Assembly (NCBI RefSeq): GCF_027942865.1 | Contig: NC_134526.1 | Span: forward strand, 3,402,470 to 3,466,469 | Direction: 5' to 3' | DNA: 64,000 bases | From: Odontesthes bonariensis | Taxonomy: Eukaryota; Chordata; Actinopteri; Atheriniformes; Atherinopsidae | Position numbers and translations under genes: made by a program | In this document: in pieces, positions 1 through 11,481 of the stretch | How the letters are laid out: each line of letters starts with the position of its first letter | Position numbering within the stretch: the first letter of the stretch is position 1 | The notes under the pieces: generated by a model | The model's input: the letters and a program-made list of their open reading frames with translations, nothing else | The model's database searches: none | What the model was told of the DNA's origin: nothing

Positions 1-324
1 GGCTTGCCTGAACATCGGAGAAAGATTCTAACCCGTCTAACATGTTAAATAGTCCGAGGTGAAAGAGATCCGTCCATCTGTTGGCTGCCTTTGCTGGAGG
101 TTGCAGTTGGAGATTTGAGTCATTCAGAGGATTTGGCAGCTCGTTCTGGTTGAGAATCTGGATTTTTTTTTTTCCGTAGTACAGTGGCTCTTATCGGATA
201 AAAACACTGGTTTTATAGTTCCGATGCCAAATTTACTGTAGTGTTATGCAAGAAGCTGCCCTGGACCGCGCAGGACTCGCGCAGGCTGTGTTTGGCTGAA
301 GGCCTTTTAGCGATTTCCTCTTGA

Positions 325-370
325 GATAGAATAGAATAGAATAGAATAGAAAAGTACTTTATTTATTCAA
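325..370. repeat. AATAG microsatellite with LINE-like 3' tail
   Basis: Five or so copies of AATAG are followed by 'aaaagtactttattt'. This arrangement is typical of the 3' ends of fish LINEs read in reverse. A similar tail appears again at 53085-53115 and next to the reverse-transcriptase remnant at 53346. Confidence 0.6.
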
Positions 371-373
371 ATT

Positions 374-2133
374 CGTCACTTAAGTGAGAAAATATGATTT
401 CTGTGAGGAATTAGTTGCACTTGTGTTAGCTCCACCAGTGAAATGATGTTGTTTGTTAGCATGTTTTCACAGTTTTAGAGGAGGTAAACCAAGTAGAAGC
501 CTGTGATCTGTTCAGATGCTGTAAAGGAAGCGTGGCCGACCGCAGCGGAGCGTTTTCAGATCTGAGTGACTGTGACAGAGTCTAATACGCCTGCTGTGTA
601 AGATTAAGACTCCTTCCAAACATATTGATGTGTTTTCATCATAAGTTACTTATTTATAAAACGAAAGTCTGGAGATAAATCACCTGAAAAGGGAGGAAGA
701 GGATTTTAAACTATCGCAGTTTGCTTGTGATTTAGATGCAAAGCTGAGATGAAATGATGGTGAAGTTGGAGTTTCATAAGTTCTCCGACAGGAAGATGTT
801 TATGTGTCGAAAGGAAACTCGTTTTTAGCTTCAGTTTCATTCCGCCTGCAGAGTTTTAGGTGCTGTGGACAGGTACAGTTCAACATTTCTGCCAGTTTTT
901 GGGGGGATAATCGTGCCGTATATATTTCTGTATCTTGTAGTAAGGTTGAACATATACTGTTGGGATTATTCCTGAGTCATTATGCTGCAGAAGACATTTT
1001 GAGGTGGCGTAATGAAGTTAAATCTGTGACATTAAGGCTGATGGAGCTGCTGTTGACGTGGCTTTGTTCCACGTTTTATCTTTTTCCTGTACAGTCGCCG
1101 GCTTTGACATTAACACGCTGCCAAAATAACCAAAAAACAGCGAGCGGCCGCGTTTATTTTGGTGACATTTGAGAATATATTTTAAGGTTACAGGCTGATA
1201 AGCAGTGATCCAGACCCGGGTAGTTTGGGCTGCTGTAGCTGAGCGGCAGGCTTGGCAGCATCAGGAAGTGGTTTGTCGTTGCCACACATCCTCTATCAGT
1301 CGCAGCGCTCTGCAGGTTGTGTTTGCCTTTAGACATGACGTTCTGTATCAGTACTGTGGTGCAGTGTTGTCTTCACATGTTTAAATCATGGTGACTCAAC
1401 AGAGAAATATTACAGAAAGATAATTCCCTCATTTGTAAGAAGTATTTATGTATTTATAAGAAGCTTGAACTAGATATTCTTTAATATTTTAACTGTAAAA
1501 ACAGCTTTATTAATCAGCGACTCATTTAAGATGGAATGGAGACTTCTATATGAAATGTGTTTTAGAGGATGTGTGTTTATTCAGTCGAGTTGTCCCAGCT
1601 TTAGGTTGTAATCCACGACACCGACCCTTCATTTTATGACCTGTTTTGGCTTTAAATCAGCCGAGGAGATCGTGCGGTTGGCTCAGTTTGGCTTTTGACC
1701 AGCAGGATGGATTTGTGTGAAAGGTTTTCAGAGGTCGAGCCATCATTGTTTTATTCAGCCTTTGCAGAGGTTTGCAGGCTTTTGCTCGTAGATGTTTAAG
1801 TTGAAGGAAAAAAGCTGTGTTTTTGCATCAGTTAACGCTTCCTCATCCATATTACGACTAAAAACCACAGCCGGTGTTTGGTGGTTTTGGTAAAACTGCA
1901 CATGATCCGGCTCTCCACCAAATTTAATCACATTTGCCTTTGCAGTTTTTGTGTAATCTTGTAAAACAAACAAAAAAACATTAATGAACACAGGCTTCCA
2001 CTTGGTTTATCTCCTCTAAAACTGTGAAATCATGCTAACAAACTGCACAAACAACATCATTTCCCTGGTGGAGCTAACACAAGTGCAACTAATTCCTCAC
2101 AGAAATCATACTTTCTCACTTAAGTGGTCATTT
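374..2133. repeat. Large inverted repeat (two ~130 bp arms, ~1.5 kb apart)
   Basis: The arm at 374-505 is the reverse complement of the arm at 1987-2133. Shared blocks read CACTTAAGTGAGAAA, then TTTCTGTGAGGAATTAGTTG, then CACTTGTGTTAGCTCCACCA, then TTTCACAGTTTTAGAGGAG, in the same order once one arm is reversed. Only a few mismatches and a small indel separate them. The outer ends carry the palindrome CACTTAAGTG. It could be a DNA transposon or MITE with long terminal inverted repeats, or an inverted duplication. No transposase is visible between the arms. Confidence 0.75.
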
Positions 2134-2373
2134 TGAGGTTTCCACCAATTCCTCCCCCGAAACGGTGTCCCTGTGAGTCTCAGATCAGCCGTTTCCTCTG
2201 GTAGAAACCGTTTCTCCAATTAACTGGAGAGAAATCCATAAAGTGGTGAATGTAAAAACCGGTTCTTCAGGACACGATACTGGATGTCGTGTTTGGTTTC
2301 AGGCCGTCCTGCCTCTTTGTTTGTGTTCAATAAATATCCCTCTGTGTTGTGCCGTGTGTCAGGAGGAGGGAGG

Positions 2374-2490
2374 ATGTCTGTGGAGGTGGACTTGTTGCTC
2401 CAGGAGGCGAAGGAAAGCATCGAGGCGGCCCAGAACTACCGCAGTGAGCTCCAGCAGCGCCTGCATGGCCTCAACCAGGCCCGCAAACAG
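2374..2490 (+). CDS. crlf3: crlf3 coding exon 1 (39 codons, phase 0 exit)
   Basis: ATG at 2374, with a purine-rich context (gggaggATGt). It ends AAACAG followed by donor GTACCG at 2491. It encodes the start of the N-terminal coiled coil, with the family-typical [14 protein letters not shown]. The frame stays open upstream to 2284, but the upstream residues have no family resemblance and the preceding CAG looks like a splice acceptor. Confidence 0.93.
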
Positions 2491-5400
2491 GTACCGCCGC
2501 CTTTTCACCTTCCTACACCGTCACAGATGCGCCTTAAACTCAGATTTGATGCATTTTATTCCCCAAGAGCCGTCTTTAACTGAACCCCAGACGGCTGAGG
2601 CAAACCCAAAGGAATCCCGGGAGACTTTATTCTCCCCCTCTCCCTGCTATCTCTTCCTTCCCCTGCTGTCTAGATTTACCCGTTCAGCTGCTCAGAGTAA
2701 ACAATGCTGCTATTTCCTGTTTCTACTGAGCGACAGCAGCCCTGAGAGGAGAGATGACCGAACAGAGGAGGGACCCGCCACATTTATTGGTTGAATATTT
2801 CGCATTTTTTTTAGATTTTACAACAAGCTCTCAGTTATCTACTTTGAAAATGGTTAATATGTGTTTTTGTTGGAGATATTAAGCCAAACTAACCTCAACC
2901 GGAGGAACAAGGAGTCCTGATCTTAGCATCAATAAGTCGCTCGGGGTGAGATTAAGAGACAGAAACAACATGTCGGACAACAATCAAGAAAGACTGATGA
3001 GAACTTCTCGGTGTTATTTTAAAAGTGCCCTTTCTCCCTTTTTATTTATGGCCTTAAAGATCTGCATGGCATTGGAAGTCATGTAGAACTTTAAAATGGT
3101 CAAAATTGTGATTTAAATCACCAAAAATCATATTATTTAATGATCAAACCAGACCAACTTTATTTATAAAGCACTTTAAAACAACCACAGCTGCTGCACA
3201 TAACTGAATATTAAAAACTATAACGGATAAAAACATCAGACATGTATATAAACATGACATAAGAGCAACTAAAACACAATAAGGCCAATCAAAACAAATA
3301 AGATCAAACAAAGAAACTAAATCTTGTTGAGGTTGAGCCAGGTCTCTTCCTGATATTCCTGCTGTGTCATCGGGGATCCGAGCTCGTCCATTTTATCCTC
3401 CAGTGATCTCACATTTCCCATGATGATCAAGGTAAGAAACGGGCTAAACTTCCTCCTCCTTTTCCTCCATTTTGTTCCTGCTCTGTATCCCAGACGTCTC
3501 CTCTCCAACTCATCTGGATTTCGGGTCTTTTTCCAGGCTCAACCAAACCAGCGTTGTTTTTAAAAAATCTGTTTCCTTAGAGAAAAGCTGATTAGATCAC
3601 AAGAAGATGCAAAGAAAGACACAATATGTCCCGAGCTGCTGCGGGAGGCTGCTAATCAAGCTGCTGTTTTGAAGAAGGCTAAAAGGCTCCATTTTATTGC
3701 ACCAGGAACAGGAAGATGAGTCATGTCATCCTGCATGTTTGGGTAGAAGTGTAATCTTGAAAGATGTGGCTCCTGACATTCATTTTGTTTGGCTAAAAAC
3801 CTGTAAAATGTGAAAGTTCAGGTCAGGCACCCGTAGGTAGATCAGTTTTGCAGCCAAACAGAAAACATCCACACAACACCATGAAAATCATCTAAAACGT
3901 GTTTAAAACCCTCCAACTAACGATAAAAAATGTTAAAACTAAAATAGCAGGGACATGATTAAAGCGCTCTGGCTCCACAAATCAGGATATATTTAAAAGT
4001 AACATCACATAAATGATGTCTTTTAAATGACAAACAGAATAAAACCAGATTACAGACCAAAGGAAACAGGTTTTGGAAGAAGTTTTGACCATTCTTCCAG
4101 AAGGCCTGGCTCGCAGTCTGCGCTCTAATCCATCCCAAAGGTGTTCTATCGGGTTAGGTTTTCAGCCTCGGCTCATATTTCAACACCCTGTAAATCAGCG
4201 GTCTGCACTGAAGGTCTTAACCAGTTCAGCTGATGCAGGGTTGGAACAAAAACCTGCAGCCACGCCGGCCCTTTCACGGATCAGTTTGAGACCCCTGCTG
4301 TACATTATATTTTTGGACTGCATCGATGCACTTCAGTGAATTCAAGAGTAACATCTCGGGTCCTTTTGCGCCGTCGTCGGCTTCACTTCCTGTTTCTTTG
4401 TTTAGATCTTGTGCGTTCGGTTTAGTTTTGCTTCCTGTCCTTGGCTGTGTTCGAAACCGCATACTACATACTTCCATACTGCATACTGCATACTGATCGA
4501 TCAGACAGTATGCAGAGCGTTTACCCACAATGCATCTCGCTCCTGCCCGAGCCGAAATCAGCCGGCCTGAAGCTGATTTCTCTTAAGCTCTAAACTCTGT
4601 AAACTTTAGCAACATTTGAAACATTTTCAGGTGAGAAAGTAGTCGTTTAGATCCCCAACATGTTGAAAACCTGACAAAATACCGGCTGTTTACAATTTTG
4701 TTCCCATGAATTCGGTGCTACTAAAGCTAGCCGCAGTGAGCAACGCACTTCTGGTTATTTTCACAAAATAAAATACCCGTTGCCTTTTATCATAGGGAAA
4801 GCCATTACCATACAATTGGTGCTTTTGTTTTGAAAACAGGAAGTGAACCTACCCTCGTTGTAGCTAGCTTGAAACTGCCGTTTTGACAGGAAATGACGAT
4901 CGGCGACGTCACGTTACGTTGCATCTTGGGTAGTTTGAGTATGAGTAGTAACCTCATGATGCATACCCAACATTTCAGAGAATCTAGTATGCATCCGGGA
5001 ACTTCTCGCTTACTAACTCAAAAAGTTAGTATGAGTAGTATGAGTAGTAGGAGAAGTATGCGGTTTCGAACACAGCCATTGTTTCACACATTACTGCTCA
5101 CCTGCACTGTGGCGGTCGTCACCTCCCTCTGTACATTATGATCCATATGATTCCTGATCCTCATTCTTCTGAATTCAGGGCATCTTTTAGAAGAAGAATA
5201 TAAGTTTTGGTGCTATTCTTTTATTTTTTTTGTTTATACTTTCACTTTGTTCTTATATCATTAAAACCTGTTTTTCTTTGCCTTCGTCATCCCGTTTGTT
5301 TTCAGAATAACTCGACATCTCTCTCTGCGTACGATCTGTATCCGTCCTCGTGTCGGGAACAGCTGTGATTGGCTCACGCAGGCGGGCGGTCAAACAGGGG

Positions 5401-8400
5401 AGCGCTTGACTTGCTTTCATTTGGGCTGAAACATCGCCTCACTTTATCAGTACGACTGGTTTTCTTTTGTCTTTTGCTGGATCGTGGTCGTAGTCAATCA
5501 CTGTGTGTGTGTTACACGGAGCCTGGCTTTCTCTTTGCTCGCCTCCCAGCTCTTGTTTTAAAGTGAATTATTTCCGCTTCTATTTACTGGTTCAACCTTC
5601 TATGAACCACCAGATGTGGCAAACGTGCACTTTTCCTCATAGAAATGCCCCTCAATAATTGCAGATCATGTTGATACAGCTCACGCGGCGGAGACGCCTC
5701 CACCCAGTCGCAGCTGTTCCATCGTACATTATCTTGGATTGTTTTTTGGATCGGGAGGTGAGGGGGGGGGGTTGTTTCTTCCCATGACCCTCCCTCTTTC
5801 CCACAGAAATGATGGCTCACTACCAGATAATGGGAATCCAGGAAACATTACGCACAAACACACACACTGAGACTAAGAAAGAAGATAGCAGAGTGTGTGT
5901 GTTTGAAAGCCCAGACAATGCTATCACTGCAGCATCTTTGCTCTTGTGGGACGAGGAGTCCAAACATTTGGGAAAACTATTCCTCCCCGACGTCGGATCA
6001 TCCCGTGTGAGATGGAGGGGTTAGCTCGTATTTTTAGATCTGGTTATTATTTTTTTACACGCCCAGAAATATTGATCACCGGCCCGTCTGTGTCGCGCTG
6101 ATAATCTACAGGAAGTGCCGTGTTGCCTCCCGTGGAAAGTGTCGTACGGAGATGAGCGTGTGATCTGGAAAAAGCCTGGAGTGTGTTTCCATTCTCATCG
6201 TCCTGCTGTCAATCAGCCTTCCACTTCCTACCTCTCTGTGCACTCATTGTGAAATCTTTGGGCCTGTGTTTGTGTGAAAGTGTGTTTTTCCTAAAGAGGA
6301 ACTGAAACTCTAACCAGACGGTTTCCTGACCATCTACGTGGCATTGACTCTGAAGTTGATGCTTATAATATTGCACTTAAACGTATTAATTTTCTTCTTC
6401 TGAATCCAGGAAAAACTGAGATCATTGTTTTCAGTCCTAAAAACCTCAGAGATTATCCCACCACACACTTACTCTGGATGGCATTGCCTTGACCAACGAT
6501 AACATACAGCGTTCCAACTTATTACACATAACCAATGCTATTTCAATGAAAACCTTTACCCATCTTTACCATGGGATCTTAAACTGGTATTAAAGCATCT
6601 TAAACTGATACAAACAGATATTAAGTAACTTATATTGGTTTAAACTGGTATGAAACCAACTTGGATTGTTTCAACTGGTATTAAACCAATTTAACTTGGT
6701 TTAAACTGGAATAAAAGCATCTTAAACTGGTATTAAAGGATCTTAAACTGGTACAAATGGATATTAAAGCATCTTAAACTGGTACAAATGGATATTAAAG
6801 CATCTTAAACTGGTACAAACAGATATTAAAGCAACTTAACTTGGTTTAAACTGGTATTAAAGCATCTTAAACTGGTATTAAAGTATCTTAAACTGGTACA
6901 AATGGATATTAAAGCATCTTAAACATGTTTAAACTGGTATTAAAGTATCTTAAACTGGTACAAATGGATATTAAAGCATCTTAAACAGGTTTAAACTGGT
7001 ATTAAAGCATCTTAAACTGGTATTAAAGGATCTTAAACTGGTACAAATGGATATTAAAGCATCTTAAACTGGTACAAACAGATATTAAAGCGTCTTAAAC
7101 TGGTACAACTGGTATTAAAGCATCTTAAACAGGTTTAAACTGGTATTAAAGTATCTTAAACTGGTACAAATGGATATTAAAGCATCTTAAACATGTTTAA
7201 ACTGGTATTAAAGTATCTTAAACTGGTACAAATGGATATTAAAGCATCTTAAACAGGTTTAAACTGGTATTAAAGCATCTTAAACTGGTACAAATGGATA
7301 TTAAAGCATCTTAAACTGGTACAAACAGATATTAAAGCGTCTTAAACTGGTACAACTGGTATTAAAGCATCTTAAACAGGTTTAAACTGGTATTAAAGTA
7401 TCTTAAACTGGTACAAATGGATATTAAAGCATCTTAAACATGTTTAAACTGGTATTAAAGTATCTTAAACTGGTACAAATGGATATTAAAGCATCTTAAA
7501 CAGGTTTAAACTGGTATTAAAGCATCTTAAACTGGTACAAATGGATATTAAAGCATCTTAAACTGGTACAAACAGATATTAAAGCAACTTAACTTGGTTT
7601 AAACTGGTATTAAAGCGTCTTAAACTGGTACAACTGGTATTAAAGCATCTTAAACAGGTTTAAACTGGTATTAAAGTATCTTAAACTGGTACAAATGGAT
7701 ATTAAAGCATCTTAAACAGGTTTAAACTGGTATTAAAGCATCTTAAACTGGTATTAAAGGATCTTAAACTGGTACAAATGGATATTAAAGCATCTTAAAC
7801 AGGTTTAAACTGGTATTAAAGCATCTTAAACTGGTACAAATGGATATTAAAGCATCTTAAACTGGTACAAACAGATATTAAAGCAACTTAAACTGGTACA
7901 ACTGGTATTAAAGCATCTTAAACAGGTTTAAACTGGTATTAAAGTATCTTAAACTGGTACAAATGGATATTAAAGCATCTTAAACATGTTTAAACTGGTA
8001 TTAAAGTATCTTAAACTGGTACAAATGGATATTAAAGCATCTTAAACATGTTTAAACTGGTATTAAAGCATCTTAAACTGGTACAAATGGATATTAAAGC
8101 ATCTTAAACTGGTACAAATGGATATTAAAGCATCTTAAACTGGTACAAACAGATATTAAAGCAACTTAACTTGGTTCAAACTGGTATTAAAGCATCTTAA
8201 ACAGGTTTAAACTGGTATTAAAGTATCTTAAACTGGTACAAATGGATATTAAAGCATCTTAAACATGTTTAAACTGGTATTAAAGTATCTTAAACTGGTA
8301 CAAATGGATATTAAAGCATCTTAAACAGGTTTAAACTGGTATTAAAGCATCTTAAACTGGTATTAAAGGATCTTAAACTGGTACAAATGGATATTAAAGC

Positions 8401-10790
8401 ATCTTAAACTGGTACAAACAGATATTAAAGCAACTTAACTTGGTTTAAACTGGTATTAAAGCGTCTTAAACTGGTACAACTGGTATTAAAGCATCTTAAA
8501 CAGGTTTAAACTGGTATTAAAGCATCTTAAACTGGTATTAAAGTATCTTAAACTGGTACAAATGGATATTAAAGCATCTTAAACAGGTTTAAACTGGTAT
8601 TAAAGCATCTTAAACTGGTATTAAAGTATCTTAAACTGGTACAAATGGATATTAAAGCATCTTAAACAGGTTTAAACTGGTATTAAAGCATCTTAAACTG
8701 GTATTAAAGTATCTTAAACTGGTACAAACAGATATTAAAGCAACTTAACTGGGTTTAAACTGGTATTAAAGCGTCTTAAACTGGTACAACGGGTATTAAA
8801 GCATCTTAAACAGGTTTAAACTGGTACTAAAGCATCTTAATCTGATACAAACTCACTACTTAAACTGCTACTCACCGGTAGTAGTTTCCCTTTACTTTGG
8901 CTCACCTCGGCGTACAAACACGTGATGTTAAAGCAGCTGTAGTGTCAACACGCTGAGGAACTGTTCAGTGATAAAGCGTGAGTGGAGGCCAAGTGTTTAA
9001 TGCTACGAGAGGGAAAGACCACACCAGCTTTGTGGTGGAGCAGTTGCATTTAGTTGGTTTCCACAAGTGTGCATCTACTTTTATTTGGTGAGAGTTTCTA
9101 ATGAAAACATCTGGCTGATGTCAGTGAAACTCAGGAGCAGATACAAGTCGTCCTCACCTCGTCCTGCTCCTCTGTTCCTCAGGTCCGGGGCAGCTCGGGT
9201 CAGGCCCGCGAGGCCCTCCGGAGGCACTTTGCAGAGCTGCAGGCGGCGGCGAGTCGGCTGCTGGCGGAGCGGCTAGCCAACCTGCTCGCTGAGGTGGACG
9301 CCATCGAGGCGAGCAGCATCAAGCCTCTGGACGACTGCCAGAGCCTCATCGAGCACGGCGTGGGCCAAGCCGACGAGCTGCTCAGAGAGGGTGGGCTCAC
9401 CGTGACCAAACACTCCGCTTTTTCAGGGAGGAAGTTGGCCGCAGTTTGGCTGCTGCTGTGAGAACTGAAAGAAGTTTTTCTTGGTTGTCGTCTGTCCGCA
9501 GGAGAGGCAGCTCTGCGCTGCGGTCTGGGGGAGAAGGAGGACAAACTGGGCAGTTTTACAAAGAAGGCCATGCACATACAACTGGACAGGTAGGACAGAC
9601 TGTGGGTGTGTGACTGCAGATGATCCCAGTTATCAGTTACTGGGGGATACGTGTAGAACAGTGATGCTCGCTATTTTTCTCACAAGAGCCACGTTTGCAG
9701 CAAAATCAAAGGAAGAGCCACTTTTATGCCAACATACTAAAGTCCCATTTTGCAAATATGCATTTCTACATATAAAACATCCCACAAAAAAAGAAACAAC
9801 ACGGCCAATACATTTTCATTAAGACCACATTTACTTTAATACTGGGATGAGCGGAAGCTGGCGTGCATGTCCTCGACTTTCTTCATGTTGTATTTGTAGT
9901 TTGTTGTTGTAATCATAGTGAGACATTCAGGATGAGCATGGTTTTTGTGCTGGTTTTTGCCCTTTTTTAATTAAAAACCGATCCATTGTGCCTGCATCTC
10001 GCGCTGGCTAAAGGAGCTAGCGTGCTCTGCGGACAAGTGTGAGGTGGTTTAAGCGGGCTGCGTTGCCAGGTTTAACAGTTCCCCCTTTAGGAAACACCAT
10101 TAAGCCTTAATTAATACTTAATGAAAATACTTCATACTACAAAAAAGCAAACTTAATAAAAATACTTAATACTGTGCAGTATTCGCTGTGTGTTATTTGA
10201 AAAAAAATGTATTGTTATTGTTACCATATTGTTATAAGCTACTATGCGAGTCCGAGCCGCCCAATGAGTATCTCTGGTGTAGAATATATACGATATGTCT
10301 TCCAGCCTGCCGGAGGTTCCAGCGTTGGTGGACGTGCCGTGCGTTTCAGCCCAGCTGGATGACTCCCTGCTGGGTCTGCTCAGGGACCGGGTGTCCCGCC
10401 ACGGCGCCGTCTCCTCCCATCCACCTGTCCAGATCGAAGAGCTGCAGGAGAGGCCGGGCAGCATCCTGGTACGCTGGTGCAAGGTGAGCGGGGACGAAAG
10501 AACTTTAACGTTCCAGGAGCCTTCTTCTCTTAAAGGGGACATTTTATGCACTTTTTAACGATTTGAAACGCACAATATGTCCCCCTTTAAAGTAAAACAA
10601 AATGTTTGCAGTTTAAAGTTGTTGTTTTTTTCCTTTCTCATCTGTTTTTAATTGTTTTTTGTTTTAAACATAATACATCTGTTCGTTTGTGTACAATATT
10701 AACAGTGGAAGCACGATATGAACTCAAACCCCTTATTCCCCATGAAATATGCATACATTCTTGTACACATAATTACACAAAGGTAGTGTG

Positions 10791-10834
<44 letters not shown>

Positions 10835-11251
10835 CTTTTAATTAAATCAGGACACTAGCACACTGGAGCTGATTAACACATCTTTGCTGGAAGTAATGGG
10901 GTGAACGGGGATTGATTGATGGATTGATAGATTTTTATTTTCGAACATGTATAAAAAAGAAAATGTATGTAACATCCGAAAGAAAGAAAAAGAGGAATTT
11001 AAGAAAAAAATAAAAAAATTCAATCACATAAAGTGCTAATACATAACAAAACATCACACATTGTTCGAAAAAGAATGGGAAGAAGTACAATACTTTTTTT
11101 TTTAGTTTCCCACCCCTTTTTAACTACTCTTCAGTTTGTAAATATCCTAACTACAATACACCTATATAAATATATAACATATATACACTTCCTGAATATC
11201 TAAATAAATATATAATCACAAAAATAAATATATACTACACATATATCCTTG

Positions 11252-11294
<43 letters not shown>

Positions 11295-11445
11295 ATGTAT
11301 ATATATGTGTGTATATATATATGTATGTATATATATGTATATGTATATATATATATATGTATATGTATATATGTATATGTATATGTATATATATATATGT
11401 ATGTATATGTGTATATATATATATGTATGTATATGTATATATGTA

Positions 11446-11481
<36 letters not shown>

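Larger units (their letters stand above)
1..2373. other. Upstream flank of crlf3, no gene recognised
   Basis: I see no exon with homology to a known protein here. The open frames are short and lack splice support. The stretch holds a GATAG/AATAG microsatellite near 325-350 next to a LINE-like 3' tail, and the two arms of a large inverted repeat. The crlf3 promoter and any noncoding first exon must lie here or beyond the left edge. The bases just before the crlf3 ATG end in a pyrimidine-biased run plus CAG (about 2340-2361), so the start codon may sit in the second exon of the transcript. This is an inference only. Confidence 0.6.

Noticed and set aside
804-1991. Short frames at 804-1172 and 1755-1991 as upstream genes
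   Set aside because: No homology, no splice support, and some begin at GTG/TTG rather than ATG. They lie within the inverted-repeat spacer.
6579-8850. CRISPR-like array of repeats and spacers
   Set aside because: The 'spacers' are related to each other and to the repeats, there is no cas gene, and the DNA is from a vertebrate intron.
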